Positions 25,739 to 38,200 of a DNA stretch of 64,000 bases are shown piece by piece. A model generated the notes under the pieces. It saw only the letters and a list, made by a program, of their open reading frames with translations, was not told the DNA's origin and searched no databases. A program made the translations under genes and the position numbers. The stretch is from Campylorhamphus procurvoides. Its lineage: Eukaryota > Chordata > Aves > Passeriformes > Dendrocolaptidae. Positions within the stretch are counted from its first letter, which is position 1. The number at the start of each line of letters is the position of its first letter. The stretch covers positions 477,798 to 541,797 of the forward strand of contig WBMV01007373.1 in NCBI GenBank assembly GCA_013396655.1, given 5' to 3'.

Positions 25739-28700
25739 CTGAAAGGGAAAAGAACACACAACATCAGAACATGCTGGGACTCTGAGTCCTGCAAAGGGAA
25801 GGTGCTCACAGCCTGCCGGGTGTGTCAGGGGATACAGCAATGCCCAGACTGCCAAGAGGGTTTGCATTCCCCACCTCAGCTCTCCCCAGAGCACACGTGA
25901 AGCCAAGGCTGGTGGCACTGCAACCATCTCTGAGCACCCTGAACTGAGGCTGCCCTTCAGAGCTGCTGGCCCCAAGCCTTGGCCATGGCTCACTCAGCAG
26001 GTCGGTGCACACCAGGTGTGACAGTGGCACTGTCCCCATAACCACAGGGAGGCACTCTGTGACAGCAGCTCACCAGCAAATACACGTTTCAGGCCACTTC
26101 AACCCCAAATACAGCATTTCTTCTTAGAGACTGTTTTTCCTTCCCCCGTATTCTCTGCCAGCTCTCAAACCCTCATGCTCAGCTCACCTGGCAGGCAGCT
26201 GTTCCCACACTACCAACACCAGCTCCTGAGTAGGAAGCTTTGCTATTAAAATTAACAAATCACTCCAAACACCTCGTGAGGCTGATAGGCAGCATTAGCC
26301 CCGTTCTGCTGCTGGGAAAAGTAAATAACAAAAGTGAAGGGAATTAATGGGGCTGATGTCACAGCTTGGGAGCTCCTTCTGGCAACAGGACTCACCAGTA
26401 TGCTGGGACAACAGCAGCACAACCAGAAATGCAAGACATGGACACAGCCTCGTTAAATCCATTAAATAACGCTGTGGCAGAGTGGGAGCATTCTTTCAGC
26501 ATGGCTCTTGGGGCTCTCCTTTCCAGCACTCTGGGCACAGAGGGTACCAAAAACTGATGAACAATGAAACATTTGAACAAGGCAAGTTCACTGTAATTCA
26601 TCTTTCAAGCCTTTCTTAATGACATCAGCCATAAGCACTGAGGATGGCAGGACTCATCAATCCAAGGCAGGCAGACCTTGGAGGTCACAAATATCTGTCA
26701 CTGAGGGACTCACTTCAAACTGCTGGTCTGGCCAAGTGTCTAGAAGGTCACCTGGACCAAGAGTGAATCTTTACTGAATCGAAACAGAGGCTTTCAAACC
26801 TCCATTTTCCAAGTGCAAATGTTTGAAGGTGTTCAGATAACTGTGTGCAGAAAGTAAATTAACTTCCCACGTTGGCAAATTTCTGAAGAAAAGCCAGTTT
26901 GGATCATTAGGCCTTATTTAACCATGATCCTGCTACACATGAATATTTCATCTGTCCAGAGGCAAAATGCATACATTAGTGCATTATCTACACATTCAAA
27001 GCCAAGTGCACTGACTTTTGCTCTTTGATGACATTGCTCAAAACTAGGTTCTTTTCTTTACATAAACCTTTCTCGTGTACAGACTTTTAAGGAGCACTTT
27101 ACATCCTGCATAACAGACTTCCCTGTATCAGATCTGTTTATTTTGTCAGCCTCTGTCAGTGTTTTTATGACTGCCTCCCTTACCCCTGCTAAACTTTACT
27201 CTGATGCCTAAATTATAAATACCAGAGGATGCAGACTTTCAGCTTCTGAAAACATTGTTTCAGCAGGAGAGAAGAGGCAGTAAACAATTCTAAATATAAC
27301 TAAAATTACCCTGACTAGAAAACATACATCTGCTCATTTTGCACTTTTTTTTGGTTATTGCTCTTTTTAGCATATTTGCCTGTCTACCTATCCTCACTGC
27401 TACAACACATCTTGAAAAAAATTGTTTTATGGGCAAAACATACATTATACTCAGAATTGCCAGTAAGTCCCAGTCATAGACACACATCAGTTGTTCCAAG
27501 GGGCCACTCAGAGAAAGAAAAGACAGTATTTCTCTTTCAGCAGCACAGGTATCTGTGAATCACATTAGCTTTGTTCTTTTTTTTCCTTATTTCTCCCCTC
27601 CCCAAAAGAAATTCAGTCTCTCAGCACACAGGGACAATGTGTTTCTGAAAGGCAGTGCAGCTGAAACCATTAGTAAGCAACAAGATCCTCTGCAAGAATT
27701 AAAAATATTAGCAGATAAGAAAAGACAACGCAAATAATACACAAATATTTCCAAGAAACCATCACTGAAATATATAAGCTCCAATTTCTTCAAGAGACCA
27801 GTCCAGATCAAAAGAGTGAAGCAAAGTTCCCAAGTTTACTGGGGCAGTGGGCCCTGGAAGAAGAAAGCTGGGGAGAGAACTGTGCTGGTGCAAGGAGTCC
27901 TGCTCCTCAAGGAGGGCAGGCACAGGAGAAGCTTCCAGCACATCTTGTAAGGAATCACATCTCCCTGAGGGAAGTCTTCCAGAGATATCTTGGCCTCCAG
28001 TAAAGTCCACAGCATCCTGCAAAGCTGCTGACCCTTTCCACAAACAGCACTGCAACATCTGGAGGTCCTGAGACACCAAACCCAGATTCAAACAGCCAAG
28101 CTGGTCGTGGAGGATCACAGTTATCCCCCAGCTCAGTGAGCCTGACTGCAAACATCCCCCACAGCTTCAGGTTGCTGCAGACACTCGGATCTCCTTTGTC
28201 ACTGTCTGTCACCATCTTTGGCTAAGAGATCCTCTGTTCCACTGCCAGCACTGCCAGGAACCACACACCTCCCAGGTATGGGTTGTGCATGTCTTCCAGG
28301 TTCTTGTGCTTGTTCTGAGCTCCCCTGAAGTGCCAATTCTGAAGATGCTTTTCTGTGCTTAAAGCCTTATTTCTTTTTAACATGCAGGAAAGAAACAGCC
28401 AGAAACATTTAAAAAAACACACAACTTCTGGGAGCTCTACAACGGGAACACATTTATTGATTTTCCTCAAGTCTCATATCTAGCCTGTGAGAGAACAGTC
28501 ACAATCACAAGAATATTAAATGTTGGCAAGATATATATTATTAGCCTATTTGATGTGTGTGTGTTTGTGTGTGTGCAGCAACACTGGTGATTCAATTTGG
28601 CCTGAGTTAAGGTCAGATATGTCAGGGTTGCAGTGCAGGAGCAACCTGCAATGTAGAAGCAATAGCTGGAATGTTTCTATGCCCACTCCAAAACGCTGCA

Positions 28701-29470
28701 GAGCATAAGTTTAATAAAATGAAACAGGCTCAGGGGACAAGAAGAACTTCAAAAAAGCAGCGATATTCAATTAGATGAGCAGGAGCAGAAACGGGAACAG
28801 ATTGAGCAATATATTTCATAGGACACAAATCTATATATAAACATCCCTGGCCTGTCAGTGTGCAGGCATCGATCCTCAGCAGCAGCATCCCCCCACAGGA
28901 AGAGACACAGCGAAGAAATGATGGATCTTTGGGGCAACAAAAGCAAATTTTCCACCATGTCTTTAGGCCCTGTGGTCCAAAAGGTTGTCACTGTACCAGC
29001 CTGGTGGTCATTCATAATGTCAATTAATGTTGCTGAGGCAAATCTCATCACCAAAAAGGTTGGCTTTGTGACATGATTATGAGGTGGGAAAAATTTAAAT
29101 AATTTTAATGGTTTGCTTTCCTTAGGGGGTGGGGTGTTTGTTGGTTTTGGCTTTTAGTTTTTTGGCTCCACTTCCCCAGCAATTTTGGAAAACAAAATTA
29201 CAGTTAAGTGTAAAAGAAAACAAAAATTCCGATTTTCAGTACATCCTTCACTTCAAGTTATAACTCCTTCTCTTGGAAAAGATTCTCTAGAAGCAATAGC
29301 AATAACCCCTCTATTTCAAGCCAATGCTCTACCCCACCTTCCCATGGCTATCAGGCAGCCATAAATACCAACATGTTATATTGAAACAGAGAGGCTCTTG
29401 CCTGCAAGGAGCACCCCTTGCAAACTTTCATTACAGCCCATGCTGGAAGAAACAGCTTTATTGCACTTGC
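25739..29470 (-). other. PITPNC1: PITPNC1 intron 2, GC-AG type (3.7 kb, phase 2)
   Basis: It begins GCAAGT at 29470 and ends TTTCAG at 25739. GC-AG introns are a minority class of U2-type introns and typically have an otherwise strong donor, as here (CAG|GCAAGT). Inside are a TG-rich microsatellite near 28554 and otherwise nothing recognisable. Confidence 0.9.
28554..28575 (+). repeat. (TG)n microsatellite, interrupted
   Basis: TGTGTGTGTG, TT, then GTGTGTGTG in intron 2 of PITPNC1. A dinucleotide repeat with one interruption. Confidence 0.9.
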
Positions 29471-29619
29471 CTGTTGAGATAGACACGCTTTTCTGTCAGC
29501 TGCCCATTGCCATGGTTGGGATCTTCAAAGGGCTCGTTCTGCACCACTTCCACACCCTCCCCACGGTCACTCTGCTCATGGCTGTGCTTGCTGATCATGT
29601 ACAGCTGGCCAATCCTGTA
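29471..29619 (-). CDS. PITPNC1: PITPNC1 coding exon 2 (residues 17-66)
   Basis: 149 nt, entered in phase 0 after TTGCTTTGCAG and leaving two bases (AG) of a serine codon that is completed by exon 3. It encodes YRIGQLYMISKHS, then an acidic loop (EGVEVVQNEPFED) and the strand LTEKRVYLN. Thr58 and Lys60 in LTEK align with Thr59 and Lys61 of PITP-alpha, which contact the inositol phosphate headgroup in that protein (family knowledge). The 3' end is unusual. The sequence reads AACAG|GCAAGT, so the intron starts with GC instead of GT while the rest of the donor matches consensus. The only nearby GT would break the reading frame into exon 3. Confidence 0.95.
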
Positions 29620-32171
29620 CTGCAAAGCAAAACCAACAACAAGGGGTTACTTTTAGCTAATGATACAATGCTATGTGCAAAGAAAAGGTAGTTAAAAAAA
29701 CCCAAAACACAGTATTTTTTGGGTCCTCCCATATTTTCCTAAGTCCAGGGCATCACTTGTGGAAAAAAATAACAAAATCTGTGTGCATACAGATATGAAG
29801 AATTAGGCCAGTCCGTTATTATTAGACTGGATGTAAGTCAAGAATAAACAAACAATCTAGTGCTGCCACATCTGACGTGCAAAGGGATTTTAACCAGCAG
29901 GTGAACTCCAAAGATTCTGTGGGACAGAGGATTCTCCTGTCCTACCAACACGATGGGGCCCTGCAAAGAGATTTGGGGTGACCACTGCTGGCCCACAGAA
30001 CCAGGAGCACCAGCTCTTAAGACCATGCAGACTCTAAGCCCTTTGAAAAAAGAAGCTGGAGACGAGTGATTTGGCAATGTTATTAAAATGAATTTAAGCA
30101 CTTTAATGATCCTTTTTCTGTAGACTCTCGAGTTACTTAGGAAGCCAAACCTCACGAGGATTGGCCCAACTTTGCTATCACAGAAAAATAAACTGTTGTA
30201 CCAGCAATTGATTTTTTCTCACTGTGCCTTGCATCTACACCCGGGCTTTTGCCTCCAGAGAAATACAACAAAAAGTACATCCTTGAACCTTCATTACAAA
30301 GATTTTGGAGTAAAATTGTACTTTCCCATTCATTTTCTGGTCTGAAGTTTTATTCTCAAGTCCTTTGCATATTCTTGAACATACCAGGGTTCTTACAGCA
30401 AACTGTCTTTGGACCTGTCCAGTTTTCTCCATTTGGATCCCTCTCTCTCCAGAGCAATTTGTTTAGGCATATATATGCTAAGGACTTCAATCACATCAAT
30501 CCCTTCAGATACAAAGAACAACCTGTTAATTTGGAGAATGGCTGAGCTACCACACAAGCTGCCAAGTCCTAGCTCAGCAGAAGGAAACAAAAGCACAGTG
30601 ACAGCCTGACCTCAGAAAACTCTATGAGATTCTTGTGGTTATTGCATATTATAAACAGCAATCCTATCACAGACTATAAAAAGCCCAAATCAAAAGAGGA
30701 ATTAGCTTGGAAAAAAACCCCAAACCATCACAGACTTTATTAGCAGCTGCCAACAAGACAGTCTTACCAAACAAAACAATAAGGAATAGGATGGTAGAGG
30801 GTGCCCTACACAAGTTCTTCACTTCCACATACCCCAGATTTATTCCTCTACAGCAGGCAGCCCACAAGAAGGTAAGAAACTTAGAACTTGCATCTTGCAG
30901 GATCATTAAATCCAAACATTGCTTTACTTGCTAATCCAGTTATCTACCTTCATCTCTGCTGGGTACCATTTTACCTCTGTCTCATCATATGGGAACATTT
31001 TGTCCTGATCTCCAAAGCTCTGAAGAGCTGCAGACTTCTCATACACCTTTTAATTACATCCATCACTGTCTTCTCTTTTCACTAACAACAAATGCACAGG
31101 CAAGGCAGAGTTTGTGGACAGAGGTCCACTCTTTGATTCGATCAACTAGTACAGCTGGAAAAAGACTAACTTTGAGGCACATGCAGTTGTTCTTCAGGTC
31201 TGAAATAAAAGCAACAAACTTCAAAGCTGAAGGCAAGCTGAGAAAAAATGCTTTGCCTTTAATTAGGTATGTATCAATTAGACCCCCTGAGAGCAAAGAC
31301 GACTGCCTGTGGAGTGACAAGGATGGCAGAAGAGAGGAGAGCTGGTAAGGTCTTTATCTTCTAATGGAAAGGAAGAGGTCAGTCATTTATACCCTGTGCA
31401 ATATGAAAAGGTTGGGTGAGGAGAGGGCAGAGGAATTACAGTTTGCCAGAAAGTCAATATTTCGATTGAGATCTCCACTGGGATTTTTGTTACCCCATAA
31501 AGTTATGACTTTCAGTTGCCATGGACACCTCTGGAAAGTGTTTCATAATTGCACGTATCAATTTCCTATTTCCACGTAGTTCTTTGTAATTTTGCTCTCA
31601 GCATTAATGGTCAGATACAAACACCCTAGTTTCTGCTGGAAATTTTGGCTCAGACACACCAAGATGAAGGCACATTCATGCTGACAACTAACAGGGGGGT
31701 TGTACCAAAGCCTTCATTGGCTCCCCCATCGTGAGACAGAGATACCCACCACCCCACCACACGTTCTGCTAACAGAGATTGTTCTTTCATGCATCTCCAC
31801 TATCATCAAATGCCTGCAAAATATCAGATCCCAAAGAGTGAAAATCAACCTGAGCAGGGCTGCACTCTGCAGAGCAGGGTCGGGGCTGTCAAGGAGCAGC
31901 TACTTTACAGATGCTGCACAGTCAGTGCTTGGAGGAAGTTTCTCCTTCCCCAGTGAGCCTCAAAATCACACACATTCCAATTATACCCAAGCTCTCCCAG
32001 AAGGGATTCAGGGCAGCTCAGCAGGCGCCTCTCACTTGGAAGATACTGCCAGAACAGAAGGCACCAAAGTGGTGCTGGACAGCTCTCCTGCAGGAACCCT
32101 GCTGCTCCTCACCTCTCTGGGACAGGGCTTTCCAGAGCTACGGATCTGACACCAGGTAAGGACAATACCCA

Positions 32172-32294
32172 CTTTCAAAGCCAGGCTGGACAGGGCCCTG
32201 AGCAACCTGATCCAGTGAGTGGCATCCCTGCCCATGGCAGGGGTTGGAATGAGGTGAGCATTAAGGTCCCTTCCCACCCAAACCATACATGACC
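32172..32294 (+). mobile_element. CR1 LINE 3'-end fragment (degraded)
   Basis: The sequence AAGCCAGGCTGGACAGGG, then GAGCAACCTGATCCAGTG, CCCTGCCCATGGCAGGGG and TTAAGGTCCCTTCCCACCC follows the conserved 3' region of avian CR1 elements in order. The terminal 8-bp repeats (ATTCTATG) have decayed to CATACATGACC. It is antisense to PITPNC1, 5'-truncated and non-functional. Confidence 0.85.
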
Positions 32295-35200
32295 TTTTCT
32301 GGGTATTGCAGTGGCTGTGCAGCCCTGCTGGAAAGCAACTGTGTTCTGCAAAACATACTTTTACACATATTTTAAAGTAGCTAACTTAGCTCTTTTGTGT
32401 GCTATTCATTTGTTTTCATCTGGTTTATAATATTGTTAAATCATTCTGGAGCAGGATGGAAAATTTTAACTTCCAAAATAACAGTACTTTACTAAATCAG
32501 AGAGTACAGAACTATTATTTCAGATTAAACAACAGGTTTTAAAGTGTATCTTTCTATTTGCATGAATAAAATCCAAAGCAAAGATGTGGCTTTTAGAGCT
32601 TGCTGGAATTTAAATGCCTGAATAAGAAGTCACAGCTTTTTCAAAGTTCCTGTTGATTATTGTGTAGAAATAGCACTTAAGAACCATTTTACAGCAGCAA
32701 ATGATACTCATTATTCCTGCAAGGGTAAACTGATGTGCCACCAGTATTTATGTTGCTCTATCACAATCTGAATTTACATGTTCTTAGCTGTAAGGTAATT
32801 TCCCAAGACTATCTACTGTTCCAAATTCCATGTGGTAGCACTTGACCTGAATCTGTATCTGGAGAAAAGGCTTCTGTTTGAAAATTCTTTGGTTTCATTG
32901 AGGGAAAAATTTATTCAATAACAGAGGTAAAACTTCAATAACCAAATACACAGAAGGTGGAGTTAGAGGTTTCTCAGGGTATTGCTGTGCAGCTTTTGTG
33001 GTAGACTTGATGTTTCCAGCTCTAATGAGTTAGACATTGTCTCAGTGGTGACTCCAACAGGCAGATGGTGTTTGCTGTTGGGAGTTTAGTCAGACAAGAA
33101 ACAAGGCTCGTGTTAGCAACAGCATGATGGAGGTCAATCTGATTTTGTTTAAACTTGTGAGATCAGAAGCATTTTTATCCTCCAGAAAGGAGGGGGGGAA
33201 AACAAGGGAAGAAGGGGTCCACCCCACCCATCCTTCACTTGTTGGGCTCTCACTGCCCTCAGCAGAAGCTGCACAAGAAATCTTTGCACAAACACGTCTG
33301 GATTTTTTTCAGCCTGACTACTGCTCAGGTTTTGATCTAATACAAGTCTTAGAGTACAAACTTTCAAACTTCGTGTGGAATGTAAAAAATAAAACTCTCT
33401 CCAAGGAGAAATTATGCCCAGAACTATCTCTTATCTGGGAATGTTCATACCATTCCTTGAAGTTCTTATCTGAATGCTCACAGAAAATGTAACAGATTTA
33501 TCATTGGCTTCGTCTTACATGTCAATTCTCATATTCAAAAGAATGTTGAACCCTTTCATCTACATTTACTTTTCTATAATGAGACTAAACCATTGGGGAT
33601 GGGGCTGCCTTTTCAATTTATGCAATTTTTTGTTCTAAGGCAGTAGTGAGATGCCTCCCTGCAGACAGAAGCTGCAGGCCAGATGACACTGAGTGTCTTT
33701 TCTACCTATTCAAGGTAATGATTGCTCAGCTGCATTTCAACAATGGAAAGTATTTCTCACACAGTGATTCATGCTAAAACATGCCAGTGGCTTCTACTCC
33801 TGTTGTCAGAAAATTGCAAGGTAAAACAGAAAAAAAAAGGAAAGAAGAAAAGCAGCAAAATCTGAAGTGAGACAGATCTGTACTTGTGCACAGAGGCAGC
33901 TCAAAAGGGCACAATCCTGCCTCCAGTGATGGCAATAGTTGCTTTGTCATTGACCTCAATTTAGTAAAGATTTATTTCTAGCAAGGAAATACAATGAATC
34001 AGCTTCATCATCAGTTTATCTGTCCAGCTGCACTGAATCCAAGGGCACTGACTATGGCAAAACAGTAGCAATTGGATTACAGAATGCTGATTTATAGAAT
34101 GCTGTCTCATTCATAGAAAACAACCTTAAACCTGACTGATACGTCTCTGATCTATTTTCAAGTCATGCTCTCTGAAGACTCTATGTGTGCTCCTTGTGAA
34201 CGTGTTCCAGAACTGCAGATTATTTTTCTTTACTAAAAAGATTAATAGGAATATTATTCATCACTTGTCCATGTTTAGAATTATCTAAACCAACTTCTGA
34301 CTGTTCCTCAAAGGACCAGCAGAAGACAAGCCCAGTAATCCCCAGGTAAGTTACTTGTCCAAACGTGCACAGCCTGTCACTCTGAGCAATCTCTTACCAG
34401 TGGATTTCCAGAGGTATTTTACCTCTGGAACAACTTGTTTGGAAATGTCCTTGCTTGAGTAAATCTCTTTGTTTAGGAAGATACACTGAGGTTTCCTATT
34501 GTGTTTGTTTTGATGTTGAAGGCATTGTTTTCAGGTCTGGATCAAGACCTAAGCCTCACACTGCTATAAATATGAAATGTTTACACTTGGATATTGAACA
34601 CAGGCAAAGAAAGCATTATCCTTACTTCATATTTGATTAATTGAAACAGAAATTAATACCTCAACCTTGGAAAAGATGTCTGTGGTAGAAGAGGGAATTT
34701 AGCCTCAGTCTAGTGATTGCCAGCTCAGAGCTGTTACCACAAGACACACCTGTAATTTCTTTTTATTTCTAAATGTTAATTACTTCAACAGAAGTGGTTT
34801 CTCTTATCTCACTCACTAACCATAAATCCTTCATGTTAACACTGTTAGACATCATTTCATCTGCCCTCTGAGATGGGTGAAGCCTGATGCATCCTCCTGC
34901 TTGTCTGGAGGCTGGAGCAGAGCCCTCCTGTGTGGGCAATTCCAGCCCCGGCGGATGGAGCACCAAGGCTGTATTCCCTGATCCCCAAACTCCTGCAGAT
35001 GATGATTCATAGCTAGTAACAATAATTTCAGAAAATCTTTTCCTGACAAAGTCCCAGGTTCTGACAGAGTGATTTGTTTTCCTTGTTGTTAACAGTCCTA
35101 GATTGGTTTTAACAAGAATGAAGGAATGTGCCATGTGCTGGTATTTGATGGGTGATGGCGGGTTTGTCTTGGCTCCTTCTTGGCTGCTTTTTGAATTGGG

Positions 35201-38200
35201 GTTTTGGTCTGGTTTCCTTTCAGGTGGTGCACAGAGATACTGCTTTACAAGCAATGGAGGGGAGGATCTCTGGATAAACAAGGTTTTCCTGCAGGACATT
35301 GCTATGGAGGGGAACTAGTCAGACTTGCAACCATTGCAGTTAGAAAACTTGCCACTGAAATAATCCTTGTTTTTTACATGAAAGAAGAAAACAAACTCCC
35401 TGTAAATTTGAACTTGGAAGTCTCCCTTATGTAGCAGGACCTACCAGGGTGAAGTAGTGGTTTGTGAATGTAAGTATGATGCACTGTTGTGATCTGAGGT
35501 CCCAGAAAATCATGAACGCCATGGCGTGGTATCAATGTCACTTCCCCCAGTAATACATAAAGAATCTGACCAGTCAGAGTGCAGAGTTGAGCTTGAAATT
35601 TTTCTTTCAACTAATTCCTGCATGCATCTGTGAGTCACAAAGCACTCCACATCTGCTGACTCGCATCAGCAGTATTCTTTCCTGCTGCCCCGATTCATGG
35701 GAACGAGCTTTTGTAGCCTCACAAACAAACAGTTGCAGCAGGAACAGTTGACTTTTGCACGCTGGGAAGTGCCATTCTTACCTCTTTCATGTTGTTTTGC
35801 CTTTGCAAGGAAGAAATTACATCCTTTAGATACTTTATCTGTCTAAATTCCCATGAATGGCAGTTCAGCAACAATACATTGGATGTTCAGCAAGTCACCT
35901 CCTCTGGTATTTCCAGCTAAAGAAACATGGCCTACCCTCAATTTACAGTGTCCTGGCCCATGAGAGCTTAAAATTAAAGAAGTGATACTGGAATCAAAGG
36001 CAGCTGGGCCAGATCTGTGGTTAATAGGTGTACAATGAAAATCAAAATTAAAATAAATGAAAATTAAGTTGCAAATGTTCTGCTTTCATGCAAATGGTTT
36101 GCCAAATATAGCTCATGTCCTGTTCAAATTGTAGTCATTTTATGCTTCTACACCAGCTGTGCTATTGAGAAAAGCCAGCTGTTTATCTGGAGTGTACAAG
36201 CTCATACAATTTTTAAGAATCAGTTTTCATTAACAATATTTTACAGTGAGTCAGCTGGTTGCATTTTCCAACCACTCACACTATGTGCTTTTTACATGAA
36301 TACCAATGATGTTCTATTGTGTAGATTTACACATGTATTTCCTGCAAAGGATGCACATACATTTCCAGTGTCTCCAATGTCCTCTGTCCACACAAAGAAC
36401 AGCTGAAAGGGATTTGTTTGTTAGGCACAACTCATTCATGAGATTGTGCTTCATTTAAAGGCTGAAGTTCAAGGAGCTGTTCAGTAAAAATCTTACAATT
36501 TTAACTTAGAATGCAGTAAAATGAAGCAAAAATACATCATTTTTGTAGAGGTTACTAAAGGTTTTATAGTAACGTAAACTCTTCTCCTGATGTTCCAGGA
36601 AAATACTATTTCCATTTCAGATATTCCAAGAAAAGTCAGAATGGAAATTCCTTCTGGATCCCTGTCACCAGTCCCTTCCCAGCAGCTCCCAGGAGCCCTG
36701 CAGAGGGATGGGGTGACACAGGAATGTGTTTCATTAACGTGAAAAGTACCATCTCCATGGACCAGTGATGGGGATGGGGATGTTTGCTCCATCAAATGTG
36801 GCAGCAAAAGCTCTTCTCTATTTTTCCATTAAAATAATCAGGATTTTGGGGGAAAAAGAGAAGACACTGTCTTGTGTGCCATGTGTATAAAACAGTTTGG
36901 TTGCCCAGGGCAGGGACGTGCTGTGGCCAGCCAGAGAATGCATCACAGGGTTGGGCTGCAAAGCTGGGTTTGAACATGAGGGTTCACTGCTGGGAAGTGT
37001 AGGATTTTTTAAAAAAATATTTCTTTCACTTCAGCTCAGTTGAAGGTGGGAGTATTCTGAGGCTACACAGCCTCTGAGCCTTTCAGAATTCACCAGACTC
37101 GGGAGCTGGGTTTATCTTTAACTCTAAATGGACCAAACACGTGTGCATCTATTCATGCTTTTAGAAATGATTTTCTCTTTTTGCATGGCTAATGGTATTT
37201 GCTTAATGTTTAAGTAGAACTTCTTTCCCCTCAGGCTTCTTTTCTCTAATTACTCTTCTTCAGTAATTACTCATTTTTATGACTTACAAGGATCTCTCTC
37301 ACACCAACACCATCAACTTTCAACTACGGAGAATTTGGTGCTTTCAGAAAAAATATCTGCCTGTAAACTTTGAGTTTAGAAGCACCAGAGGGACTACAAA
37401 GGATTCCATAAACTTTGTCAGAAGCACAGAAGGGAATAATTCTGCAATTAGATTTTTTGGCAAGCAAGTTCCTTACAAAGCATTTTAGGCAATATAATGC
37501 TGCTTATAAATATGAGAACAGGAGAACTCTCAGTATGCACACTCTAAAATGAATAAAACAGCACCAGAATTTAGTACTTAGTATTTACAAGCTGAACAAG
37601 ACAAATCCAATCTGTCCTGTGATTGTTTACTCAGAAGAAAGCGAAATTTTCTTTGCTCCTTAAAAGGAAACAAAAATGCATTCACAGTCCAGAATATTTC
37701 ATTTTATTATTACAAATACTGCATCATACTTTCTGATCTTCTAAAATAAAACTGACTTCAATTTAATTTTTTAAATGCACGTTTTATGCCTGCATCTGGT
37801 AGATAAAAATAATGTTATATACAATCCAGTGTGTGTAAATAGCTGAGGTCACTCCTGCACCTCTGTATCTACCCCAGAGCTCAGGGTGATGAAGATATTA
37901 AGATTATCTAAAGTCATCTGATGAAAGGAAGCACAAGAGAGTAAGACTTGAATTTCATAAGAAGAAAACGAAGACATAACTTTCCTCGCTACTCCCCGAT
38001 TTTGAAGATAAACTGAAATCTCAAAACTAATATGAAAAGAAGATAAAATTTTTCCAGTTTAGTTCATTAGAATAAACATTTTCAATTTCAGTGCCTACTC
38101 TATAAATCTGTGACAAAATCCCCCCACGCTGAAATGAGTCACTGCTGCTGCACCTTTGCATGCCTTTGTACAGGCACGAGTCTCTAAAAAACGTCCTAAG

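Noticed and set aside
29462..29475. A conventional GT donor for exon 2, four bases downstream (GCAA|GTGC)
   Set aside because: It would add four bases and break the frame into exon 3. Only the GC donor gives Asn-Ser-Lys-Leu-Pro.
31700..32149. 149-codon open frame ending next to a CR1 fragment, as a possible CR1 protein remnant
   Set aside because: Its translation shows no reverse-transcriptase or endonuclease motifs. Only the 3' non-coding end of CR1 is recognisable, starting about 32172.
34769..35299. 176-codon open frame on the minus strand
   Set aside because: No recognisable domain, low-complexity composition, stops in alternative frames as expected by chance, no splice sites or Kozak support, and it lies in PITPNC1 intron 1.
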